In this document: in pieces, positions 1-6,317 of the stretch
How the letters are laid out: each line of letters begins with the position of its first letter
How positions within the stretch are numbered: position 1 is the stretch's first letter
Assembly: GCA_041691015.1 (NCBI GenBank)
Contig: JBEPVN010000063.1
Span: 1 to 13,442, forward strand
DNA from: JBBSJT01 sp041691015
GTDB lineage: Bacteria; Chlamydiota; Chlamydiia; Chlamydiales; Parachlamydiaceae
Direction: 5' to 3'
DNA: 13,442 nucleotides
Position numbers and translations under genes: made by a program
The notes under the pieces: model-generated
Seen by the model: only the letters and a program-made list of their open reading frames with translations
Database searches by the model: none
Told to the model about the DNA's origin: nothing

Positions 1-288
1 AAAAAAATAACTGAATTATCAGCTAGAAATGAAGGATTGTTGATAGAAAAAAGCGCCTTAGAAACTACAATTTCTGAAAAAAATACAGTTTTGCAAAAAA
101 AAATAACTGAATTATCAGCTAGAAATGAAGGATTGTTGATAGAAAAAAGCGACTTAGAAACTACATTTTCTGAAACAAATACAGTTTTGCAAGAAAAAGT
201 AACTGAATTATCAGCTAAAAATGAAGCATTAAACAAAGAAATGATCGTTTTGAAGACTAAAATTAGTAGCCTTACCGGTCAAATTGAT
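1..288 (+). repeat. 96-bp in-frame tandem repeat (about 3 units, continuing upstream)
   Basis: Unit 1 (1-96) and unit 2 (97-192) differ at only three positions that I can count (gcc/gac near 56/152, a/t near 70/166, a/c near 80/176), about 97% identity. Unit 3 (193-288) keeps the start (gaaaaagtaactgaattat) and then diverges. The period is a multiple of three, so copy-number change keeps the frame. Unit 1 starts at the window edge, so more copies may lie upstream. Confidence 0.9.
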
Positions 289-381
289 TCTTTAAACGAC
301 ACTAATGGGAAACACATTTCAGAAATTGAAAAGTTAAAGATTTTGTTAAGTAATTCCTCTTCTTTTAATATGTTTGGATAG
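1..381 (+). CDS. Repeat-rich coiled-coil protein, 3' end only (5' truncated by window edge)
   Basis: Reading frame 1 is open from the first base to a TAG at 379-381, giving the last 126 residues of a protein that begins outside the window. An internal TTG at 37 is not a credible start because the repeat pattern continues upstream of it. Residues 1-96 are three 32-residue repeats (core K-I-T-E-L-S-A-R-N-E); the first two are nearly identical and the third is diverged. The composition (Glu, Lys, Leu, Asn, Thr, no Pro) is that of a long alpha-helical coiled coil. A 32-residue period fits three heptads plus one hendecad. The protein ends in a Ser-rich turn and the tail F-N-M-F-G. The next gene encodes another coiled-coil protein with a similar tail, so the two may be paralogues or partners. 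A structural or effector role is possible; no enzymatic domain is visible. Function unknown. Confidence 0.8.
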   Translation, partial: KKITELSARNEGLLIEKSALETTISEKNTVLQKKITELSARNEGLLIEKSDLETTFSETNTVLQEKVTELSAKNEALNKEMIVLKTKISSLTGQIDSLNDTNGKHISEIEKLKILLSNSSSFNMFG

Positions 382-454
382 ATATTATTTCTTCCTAAAT
401 TCTCCTATTATACGATTCTATTTAATTAAATTATTAAATATAAAATATTAACTA

Positions 455-483
455 TTGCTTTTTATTATAGTTTTTGATATAAT
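455..483 (+). promoter_or_regulatory. Sigma70-type promoter of the 514-1338 gene
   Basis: A TTGCTT at 455-460 is followed after 17 bp by a perfect TATAAT at 478-483. Transcription would start near 490, giving a leader of about 25 nt. AGGAG at 503-507 lies 6 nt before the ATG at 514. The rest of 382-513 is AT-rich and I see no clear terminator for the upstream gene. Confidence 0.7.
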
Positions 484-513
484 TGAATTATAAATTAATA
501 ATAGGAGAATTAA

Positions 514-1338
514 ATGAACGTATATTTCGACCCGGTTCAAAGTTTAATTAATTGTACAAAAGATAATATTCAGCAAATGGATCCAAAAGCATGGATCGGT
601 AGGCATGTTTCTTCTTTGGATAAACAATTTGTTCGTCCAAATTCTCTTGTTATTTTTGGCGCTTTAGCTCTTACAGTTATTATGGTTATTGCCGTGGCTT
701 ACAGATCTATTGCCCTACACCATGAAAGCAAAAATAAAGAATTAAAAGTTAAAAATATTGAACTTCGCCAAGCAAATACTGATTTAAAAGACAAAGTTGT
801 AAAACTTGAACCCCTTATAAAGAATGTCCAAAGCGAACTCAATCAACTTTCTACTGAAAATAACGCATTAAAAACTGTGAATGATGCGTTAAGTCAAAAA
901 ATAGGTCAATTAAAGGACGAAAATAGTGTATTGAACACGAATAGGGAGTTTTTAGTAGGAGAAATGAATAACTTATTAGAGAAGGGAAATGCAATTTTTG
1001 AAGAAAATCAAAATTTAAAAACAGATAATGCAACAATAATAGAAAGAGCAGGTATTAAATTTGAAGAACTTTCTTCTGCTGTTGAAACATTAACAGAAGA
1101 AAAAAGCAATCTAGTGAAACAAAATGCGGCATTGGAACTTAAGTCAAAGCAAGCACATGACATTGCATTTACAAACATGACTCGTAATAATACAGAAAAA
1201 AATAAAAAAATAAGTGAGCAAGAGGCTCAAATCAAAAAGCTAACGGAACAATTAGAGCAAGCTAATAAAAACAATGCTCAATTAGCAACAGTTGGAACTT
1301 CTGATAATGAAGTTTTTAATGGAATGTTTGGTTGGTAA
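514..1338 (+). CDS. Single-pass membrane protein with long cytosolic-type coiled coil
   Basis: This 274-residue protein has three parts. Residues 1-43 form a polar N-terminal segment without a signal peptide. Residues about 44-64 form one hydrophobic helix (L-V-I-F-G-A-L-A-L-T-V-I-M-V-I) ending in Arg. Residues about 70-255 are a long Lys/Glu/Asn/Leu-rich coiled coil, followed by a tail ending F-N-G-M-F-G-W. The start is supported by AGGAG six bases upstream and a strong promoter. The tail resembles that of the preceding gene (F-N-M-F-G), suggesting a paralogous pair. Membrane-anchored coiled coils are frequent among chlamydial type III-secreted inclusion-membrane proteins, but those usually carry a bilobed pair of hydrophobic segments and this has one. 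An effector role is therefore only a possibility; an envelope or division-related tether is equally open. No family recognised. Confidence 0.85.
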   Translation: MNVYFDPVQSLINCTKDNIQQMDPKAWIGRHVSSLDKQFVRPNSLVIFGALALTVIMVIAVAYRSIALHHESKNKELKVKNIELRQANTDLKDKVVKLEPLIKNVQSELNQLSTENNALKTVNDALSQKIGQLKDENSVLNTNREFLVGEMNNLLEKGNAIFEENQNLKTDNATIIERAGIKFEELSSAVETLTEEKSNLVKQNAALELKSKQAHDIAFTNMTRNNTEKNKKISEQEAQIKKLTEQLEQANKNNAQLATVGTSDNEVFNGMFGW

Positions 1339-1376
1339 ATTAGTGATGTAATTCTTGCAACAGCTGAGTTTTAATC

Positions 1377-1416
1377 AAAACGCATGGTTTTTTAGCCATG
1401 CGTTTTTTTGTTTTTT
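1377..1416 (+). terminator. Rho-independent terminator between convergent genes
   Basis: An 11-bp perfect stem, AAAACGCATGG (1377-1387) with CCATGCGTTTT (1396-1406), encloses an 8-nt loop. On the plus strand it runs into a T-rich tract (1403-1409 and 1411-1416), so it ends the 514-1338 transcript. The minus-strand gene ends at 1420, so the same hairpin may also stop map transcripts, although the T-tract in that direction is only four bases. Confidence 0.9.
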
Positions 1417-1419
1417 AGA

Positions 1420-2307
1420 CTATCTTACCCAAGTTGTGAGAAGTTCATGACTGTTTTCAGTAATTAAAATTGTATGTTCCCACTGTCCGCTTGCGCGTCC
1501 ATCCTTCGTGCTTGCTGTCCAATGATCGTTGTTGTCAATGACTGCTGTCCTAACTCCTGCATTAATCATAGGCTCTATCGTAAAAGTCATTCCCTGCGTT
1601 AAAAGTGTTTTGATCGCATTTCTTGAATGGGGAATCTGTGGGTTTTCATGAAAATGAACTCCGACTCCATGACCTACAAACTGATTAACAACAGAGCAGC
1701 CTTTGGATTTTGCATAATCTTCTATCACATCGCCGATAGCATAAATTGGAATACCCGGCTTTAAAATCTCGATAGAGCGCATCAGGCACTCATAAGAAAC
1801 ATCCACTACAAGTTGCCGCTCTTCTGTTGTGTTTCCTATCACCACCATACGGCTGCAATCCCCATAATATCCGTTAAGAATTGAGGTGATATCGATGTTT
1901 AAGATGTCGCCGTCTTTTAAAACGCGGTTTGAGGGAATGCCATGACAGATCACTTCATTGATCGAGGTACAGATGCTTTTTGGAAAAGGGGGCTCACCAT
2001 AGTGGAGGGGAGCTGCTATTGCATTTGCTTGCTTGTGGAGTTTTACTGCAAAGTCGTTCAATTCATCTGTTGTAATTCCTTGTCTTGCAAGAAGGCATGT
2101 GGCATCCAAAATTTTAGAGGCTAATTTTGATGCTTCCCTTATGCCATCAATTTCTTTTTGTGTTTTTAAGATGATCTGATGCTTCCTAAAATACTCTTTT
2201 TTCAAATCGTCAAATTTGGATGGAGATTCCGCACCCTCATTCGGGAAGTGGCATTTTTTCCATTTTAATTTACTTCCGCACCAGCAAAAATCGTTACGTC
2301 CAATCAT
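1420..2307 (-). CDS. map: Methionine aminopeptidase, type I, with N-terminal SEC-C motif
   Basis: This 295-residue enzyme removes the initiator methionine from nascent cytosolic proteins. Residues 8-20 carry a SEC-C zinc motif (C-W-C-G-S then K-K-C-H), as in the C-terminal tail of SecA; an N-terminal SEC-C is typical of chlamydial and some other bacterial MetAPs. The catalytic pita-bread domain spans about 45-292. The five metal ligands are all present: D139 (N-I-D), D150 (G-D-C-S-R), H213 (G-H-G-V-G), E245 (T-I-E-P) and E277 (Q-W-E-H). The substrate-contact histidines H122 (C-H-G) and H220 are also there, so it should be active. The ATG at 2307 places the SEC-C motif immediately after the start, and AAGG stretches lie upstream. 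It is read alone, divergent from trmB and convergent with the coiled-coil gene. Confidence 0.96.
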   Translation of the reverse strand: MIGRNDFCWCGSKLKWKKCHFPNEGAESPSKFDDLKKEYFRKHQIILKTQKEIDGIREASKLASKILDATCLLARQGITTDELNDFAVKLHKQANAIAAPLHYGEPPFPKSICTSINEVICHGIPSNRVLKDGDILNIDITSILNGYYGDCSRMVVIGNTTEERQLVVDVSYECLMRSIEILKPGIPIYAIGDVIEDYAKSKGCSVVNQFVGHGVGVHFHENPQIPHSRNAIKTLLTQGMTFTIEPMINAGVRTAVIDNNDHWTASTKDGRASGQWEHTILITENSHELLTTWVR

Positions 2308-2407
2308 AAACCCTTAAATCCTTATAAAAATAAATCACTTTTTAGTGTATCAGAGCGCTCGTTTTTTTTGTATAAATAATTTTTTAAATAATTAATATTA
2401 ATAGCAC

Positions 2408-2436
2408 TTGATTTTAAACAGTACTTTATACATAAT
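2408..2436 (+). promoter_or_regulatory. Predicted promoter for trmB
   Basis: In the divergent map-trmB gap (2308-2497), TTGATT at 2408-2413 is followed after exactly 17 bp by CATAAT at 2431-2436. This would give a leader of about 55 nt. The gap is strongly AT-rich; an 8-bp palindrome GAGCGCTC at 2353-2360 stands out on the map side. I found no convincing promoter for map itself. Confidence 0.5.
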
Positions 2437-2497
2437 TTACCTTATAAAAAATTTTGCAATTTACTAAAAATCAGTAAAAAAATTTAAGTGAATAATT

Positions 2498-3181
2498 ATG
2501 AAACCTGAAGATTTAAAATCGCCTTTTTCCTTTGATGAAAGACAAATCCTGATTAAAGACAGGGTCTGGTTTGTACCCGATTATTTTGACCGCTACGACC
2601 AATTCCAATTTCCGGGATTTTCTGATGAACAATTATTTGGCAATGCCAATCCTGTTTATTTGGAGTATTGCAGCGGCAATGGAAGCTGGATTGCAGGCAG
2701 GGCGCAAAAAGACTTAAAGATAAACTATGTCGCGTGCGAACTAAAATTTGGACGCGTGCGCAAAATTTGGTCCAAAATCAAAAATTTTGAATTAGACAAT
2801 TTATTTGCAATATGCGGTGAGGGTTTTGGCATTACAAAACGTTATTTTACTCCTGCAAGCATTGACCGCGTCTTCATCAATTTCCCCGATCCTTGGCCAA
2901 AAAAACGTCACGCCAAACATCGCATTATCCAAGAGCCTTTTTTAGATGAGCTTTTACGCGTCTTAAAGCCCAATGGAATTGTTACTTTTGTCACCGATGA
3001 CAACGCCTATTCGGACTGGACGATTGAAAGATTTCTTAAAATTGAAGGTTTTGAATCATGTTTGGAAGAGCCTTACTATTCAAATGAGCTTTCAGAGTAT
3101 GGGACTTCTTATTTTGACACACTTTGGCGTGAAAAGGGAAGGCTTATCCGCTACCATCAATTCCGCAAGAAAACAGCATGA
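2498..3181 (+). CDS. trmB: tRNA (guanine-N7-)-methyltransferase
   Basis: This 227-residue SAM-dependent Rossmann-fold methyltransferase makes m7G at position 46 in the tRNA variable loop. The SAM-binding glycine loop is at about residues 55-63 (L-E-Y-C-S-G-N-G-S); Y-C-S replaces the more usual I-G-C-G-x-G pattern, so it is slightly divergent. The family hallmark F-P-D-P-W-P-K-K-R-H spans 129-138. The post-loop L-R-V-L-K-P-N-G (153-160) and the tRNA/SAM-site T-S-Y-F-D-T-L-W-R-E-K-G (203-214) are also present. Length matches the family. The start at 2498 has only a weak ribosome binding site (AAGTGA region). The stop overlaps the next gene's ATG (ATGA at 3178-3181), implying translational coupling. 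Confidence 0.95.
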   Translation: MKPEDLKSPFSFDERQILIKDRVWFVPDYFDRYDQFQFPGFSDEQLFGNANPVYLEYCSGNGSWIAGRAQKDLKINYVACELKFGRVRKIWSKIKNFELDNLFAICGEGFGITKRYFTPASIDRVFINFPDPWPKKRHAKHRIIQEPFLDELLRVLKPNGIVTFVTDDNAYSDWTIERFLKIEGFESCLEEPYYSNELSEYGTSYFDTLWREKGRLIRYHQFRKKTA

Positions 3182-4053
3182 ATATTTTAACGATTTATTT
3201 AGATGCAAGACTAAACGCAACCCTTGATTTTCAAAAAGAAAAAGAGCTTGCAAGAGAAGCTGTCCTTAATGGCTCTCGGCTTATATTTGAAATTGATTTC
3301 GGTCTTTTTTCCAATCTCACAAAATCGCTTTCCCATTCCTCCCAGTGCTTATCTTTTAAGCTATCGCTCGATCATTTTAAAAACTTTATTTTTGAGGAAT
3401 TTCAAGACCATATTGAAGAGATTTGTCTTTATAAAGGTCTTTTAAATTTTTCAAATGATGCCTTATTTGATGATGAGCTGTTGTTAAATTTTAAAGAATG
3501 GCAGAAAGAGCGTGCGATAAATGTAGATGACATATGGTCAAGAGCTCTTTTTTGCAGGGATGTTTTTGTGGAATACTTGCAAATTATAACAGAGAATATG
3601 CCAGATTCCATGCTATTTTCTTTGTGGCTTGGCTGCAAGACAGTGACCGATCCGCTTTTTTATGCGCTATTAACACAAAGAGAAGTCTATCAGCGTTTAC
3701 ACTTGAAATTAATTGATAACCCACATGCTCATGATACAAGCTCAAGGTTTGCGATTTGTCTGCCATCTAAAGATATTGTCTCTAAAAGTGATTATGAAGG
3801 ATTGGAGCCTGTTTTTCAACTGTTCCAAGAAAACAATGCAAGTTATCGATTGATCCCGGAATCCATGTTGATTACAGAGTGGGATCTCGTTGATTATTTA
3901 TTTGTTCTTTCACATACCATCAAGCAAAAGGGCAAACGAAAATTGCAAGGGTTTGCTGCAGCTGGCGGTATTGTTGTCGCAATCGGCGAGAAAATCGGCA
4001 TCGACGGCGAAATCTCCTTTCCTGAATTTCTGTTATTAAATCATACAAACTAA
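3178..4053 (+). CDS. Conserved-looking hypothetical protein coupled to trmB
   Basis: This is a 291-residue soluble protein with no signal peptide or membrane segment. It starts in an ATGA overlap with trmB, without its own Shine-Dalgarno, so its translation probably depends on trmB. Aromatic and Leu-rich helical stretches dominate residues 40-190. The C-terminal part (about 185-290) looks like an alpha/beta fold, with strands such as F-A-I-C-L-P (192-197) and Y-L-F-V-L-S, and a Gly-rich segment G-F-A-A-A-G-G-I-V-V-A-I-G near 260. I do not recognise the family or any catalytic motif. The coupling suggests co-expression with tRNA modification but does not prove a shared role. The codon character matches its neighbours and nothing suggests recent acquisition. 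Confidence 0.85.
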   Translation: MNILTIYLDARLNATLDFQKEKELAREAVLNGSRLIFEIDFGLFSNLTKSLSHSSQCLSFKLSLDHFKNFIFEEFQDHIEEICLYKGLLNFSNDALFDDELLLNFKEWQKERAINVDDIWSRALFCRDVFVEYLQIITENMPDSMLFSLWLGCKTVTDPLFYALLTQREVYQRLHLKLIDNPHAHDTSSRFAICLPSKDIVSKSDYEGLEPVFQLFQENNASYRLIPESMLITEWDLVDYLFVLSHTIKQKGKRKLQGFAAAGGIVVAIGEKIGIDGEISFPEFLLLNHTN

Positions 4054-4054
4054 C

Positions 4055-4171
4055 AGGAGATAATACATGGCTCAATCTTTAGTTGATATTCAAGTACATT
4101 TTATTTTCAGCACAAACCTTACGGCCTGGGTAGTCAATTCTCATCGAAGAGTCTCAGAAAGGATGGCATAA
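4055..4171 (+). pseudogene. Remnant of IS200/RAYT-type (Y1) transposase, N-terminal 34 codons
   Basis: An ATG at 4067, 7 nt after a good AGGAG (4055-4059), opens a 34-codon frame ending at 4169-4171. It reads M-A-Q-S-L-V-D-I-Q-V-H-F-I-F-S-T, the characteristic start of Y1 (HUH) single-strand transposases of the IS200/REP-associated type, which normally continue for about 120-150 residues with an H-U-H and a Tyr motif. Similarity stops after about residue 17, so this is a truncated relic. The remaining 4172-4220 has a short open stretch in another frame (4134-4217) with no recognised match. This relic and the pgi promoter are all that the 4054-4233 gap holds. Confidence 0.65.
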
Positions 4172-4179
4172 ATCCGCTA

Positions 4180-4207
4180 TTGCTAAATTTATTAAAATGC
4201 ATACAAT
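4180..4207 (+). promoter_or_regulatory. Predicted promoter for the pgi operon
   Basis: TTGCTA (4180-4185), a 16-bp spacer, and TACAAT (4202-4207) lie just upstream of pgi. A start near 4214 would leave a very short leader before AAGGGA (4221-4226), which is 7 nt from the ATG at 4234. The promoter overlaps the decayed transposase segment. Confidence 0.4.
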
Positions 4208-4233
4208 GGAGACTTAAATAAAGGGATGAAACA

Positions 4234-5802
4234 ATGTACGTATTTTCAAAAACTCCGGCATTTAAAAAATTAACCGAACTTAGCAAAACACCCTACGATC
4301 TTACAGCGCCAAACGCTTTTTGCAAAGAACGCATCGACACCTATATCTCAAAAGGCCCAAGTTACATTTTAAACTACGCAGGAGAGCGCGTTACCCCGGA
4401 TGTTATCTCTGCTCTAAAAGCTTTGAGCGTGGAAGCCTCTGCCATGCAAAAAATGGAAGCCATGCAGTCTGGCGCAATTATCAATAAAATTGAGGGTTAC
4501 CCTTCAGAATTAAGGGCTGTTTTACATACGGCAACCAGGGACTTTTTTGAAAACCCAAACCCTTCAAAAGAAGCTAAGGAAGCTGCCGCTTTTAACTTAA
4601 AAGAACTCAATAAGCTTCAAAAATTTATACAAACAGTAGAAAATAAATATACAGACCTTATTTTAATTGGGATCGGCGGCTCAGAGCTTGGTCCAAAAGC
4701 AAATTATGAGGCATTAAAATACCTTCAAAAGCCAGATCGACGTATTTTTTTTCTTGCAAATGTCGATCCGGATGATGCTTCTGAAATTTTAAAACAATGC
4801 GATCTTCCAAAAACCTTATGTCTAGTGATTTCTAAAAGCGGCAATACTTTGGAGACTCTCACAAACGAGACTTTCATTAAAGAAGCTATGGTTCAAAAAG
4901 GCCTCGATCCAAAAGATCATTTTGTCGCGATCACCTCGCCAAAAAGCCCCATGGATGATAAAACCAAATATCTGGAATCGTTTTATCTTTTAGATTCTGT
5001 CGGAGGCAGATATTCTTCGACCTCTATGGTAGGGGGCGTTTTACTTGGCTTTGCCTTTGGATTTGATGTCTTCAATGAATTTTTACGCGGCGCAAGCGCT
5101 ATGGATAAATGCGTTTTAAATCCGGACCTTAAAAATAACCCTCCCTTAATGGCAGCGCTACTTGGCATCTGGAACCGCAATTTTTTGCACTGCGATACCC
5201 TCGCAATTCTTCCTTATTCAAGGGGTCTTTCAAGGTTTCCAGCCCACATCCAACAACTTGACATGGAATCAAATGGCAAACATATTGACCGCTTTGGAAA
5301 TAAAGTTGATTTTGAGACAGGTCCCATTATTTGGGGGGAGCCTGGAACTAACGGTCAGCATTCCTTTTATCAACTGATTCATCAAGGCACTACCATCATC
5401 CCACTTGAATTTATCGGTTTTAAAAAGAGCCAAAATGGGGAAGACATCAATGTACAGGGAACGACTTCGCAAGAAAAACTGATCGCCAATTTATTTGCTC
5501 AAATCATCGCTTTAAGTACAGGCCAATCAAGTGATAATCCAAACAAGGAATTTACCGGAAACCGCCCCTCACATCTGCTTTTAGGAGAACAGCTTGATCC
5601 TTTTTCCTTAGGAGTGCTTTTAAGCTTTTATGAACATAAAGTGGCTTTTATGGGCTTTATCTGGAACATCAATTCTTTTGATCAGGAAGGGGTTCAGCTT
5701 GGCAAACTGCTTGCAACAAAAATTATCGATTGCATGATCGCGAACAAAACAAATACTCCCTCCGCAAAATTCCCGCAGGCAGAGGCCTTTTTAAATTTAT
5801 GA
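4234..5802 (+). CDS. pgi: Glucose-6-phosphate isomerase
   Basis: This 522-residue enzyme interconverts glucose-6-phosphate and fructose-6-phosphate in glycolysis and gluconeogenesis. The first SIS domain contains I-G-I-G-G-S-E-L-G-P (145-154) and the phosphate loop S-K-S-G-N-T-L-E-T (200-208). The signature G-G-R-Y-S-S-T-S-M-V-G-G spans 257-268 with the active-site Arg259. The catalytic base is E345 (M-E-S-N-G-K). Ring-opening H376 (T-N-G-Q-H-S-F-Y-Q) sits 31 residues later, as in animal PGIs. The C-terminal catalytic lysine is K491 (G-V-Q-L-G-K). All essential residues are present. The G-G-R-Y-S-S-T-S-M-V variant resembles chlamydial PGIs. AAGGGA seven bases upstream supports the start. Its stop overlaps the next ATG (ATGA), so it heads a three-gene operon. 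Confidence 0.96.
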   Translation: MYVFSKTPAFKKLTELSKTPYDLTAPNAFCKERIDTYISKGPSYILNYAGERVTPDVISALKALSVEASAMQKMEAMQSGAIINKIEGYPSELRAVLHTATRDFFENPNPSKEAKEAAAFNLKELNKLQKFIQTVENKYTDLILIGIGGSELGPKANYEALKYLQKPDRRIFFLANVDPDDASEILKQCDLPKTLCLVISKSGNTLETLTNETFIKEAMVQKGLDPKDHFVAITSPKSPMDDKTKYLESFYLLDSVGGRYSSTSMVGGVLLGFAFGFDVFNEFLRGASAMDKCVLNPDLKNNPPLMAALLGIWNRNFLHCDTLAILPYSRGLSRFPAHIQQLDMESNGKHIDRFGNKVDFETGPIIWGEPGTNGQHSFYQLIHQGTTIIPLEFIGFKKSQNGEDINVQGTTSQEKLIANLFAQIIALSTGQSSDNPNKEFTGNRPSHLLLGEQLDPFSLGVLLSFYEHKVAFMGFIWNINSFDQEGVQLGKLLATKIIDCMIANKTNTPSAKFPQAEAFLNL

Positions 5803-6317
5803 CAGCTCAAATTTTTCAAATACAAATCCCGAAAAGAAGCTTACAGTGCCACAGTGGAAGCGAAGCTTTTGTAACAGGAATGGAATATTTTTCACTTTTG
5901 AAAGAAAATGAGAAAAATGAATACGAAAGGCATGATTATTGCGTCCTTTGTTTTCAACGCGCGCTAGAAAATAATGAAATAAAAAAGGGAGCAAAATACT
6001 GGAAATCCAAAGTTCCTATTAAAAAAACTACCCTTGCGCCCCAAAATAAAGATGCTCAAATCTTTGAGTTATTCAAAAATTCGACAACGGAAGCTACAGA
6101 GGAATCAAATGGCATAAGCTTTGTTTTAGCGCTTTATCTTGCAAGAAAACGCACGATATTATTAAGAAAAGAGATATTAAAGGATAAAGACACCATTCAA
6201 ATCTATGAAATTGCAGATACAGAGGAGATGGTTGCTATAAAAAAAATGAATCTTCTCACAAGTCAAATAGAAGAAATTCAAGGTAAAATCGCAAGTAAAT
6301 TAAATGACGCCGGATGA
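5799..6317 (+). CDS. Small Cys-containing hypothetical protein between pgi and xer recombinase
   Basis: The open frame extends upstream to 5730, but the start at 5799 is preferred because it forms an ATGA overlap with the pgi stop (5800-5802), giving 172 residues. The N-terminal part has C17-H18-S-G, then M-E-Y-F-S-L-L, R-H-D-Y-C48-V-L-C51 and K-Y-W-K-S-K-V-P (66-73). This layout resembles a small family seen in Planctomycetes and Chlamydiae with a C-x-x-S/T-G start and a [FY]-W-[KR]-x-[KR]-V-P motif. The Cys/His set could bind zinc. The C-terminal half (about 105-172) is helical and Lys/Glu-rich. There is no signal peptide or membrane segment. Its end overlaps the recombinase start by 14 nt, so the three genes are translationally linked. 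Function unknown; family assignment is from memory. Confidence 0.75.
   Translation: MTAQIFQIQIPKRSLQCHSGSEAFVTGMEYFSLLKENEKNEYERHDYCVLCFQRALENNEIKKGAKYWKSKVPIKKTTLAPQNKDAQIFELFKNSTTEATEESNGISFVLALYLARKRTILLRKEILKDKDTIQIYEIADTEEMVAIKKMNLLTSQIEEIQGKIASKLNDAG

Noticed and set aside
1..288. Tandem repeat considered as a CRISPR array or intergenic satellite
   Set aside because: The units are contiguous, without unique spacers, and keep one open frame with coiled-coil composition.
2353..2369. GAGCGCTC followed by eight T residues, as a terminator
   Set aside because: The 8-bp palindrome has no loop bases and no plus-strand gene ends there; an operator is possible but unsupported.
2973..3227. 84-codon plus-strand frame overlapping trmB and the next gene
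   Set aside because: It lies in another frame of the conserved trmB C-terminus; the real coupling is the ATGA at 3178.
4134..4217. Short plus-strand frame (S-Q-K-G-W-H-K-S-A-I-A-K...) after the transposase stub
   Set aside because: It has no start codon with a ribosome binding site and no recognised match; it is treated as decayed DNA.
5730..5798. Upstream ATG extending the 172-residue protein by 23 codons
   Set aside because: The extension lies inside the pgi C-terminus, while the ATG at 5799 overlaps the pgi stop in a classic coupling arrangement.
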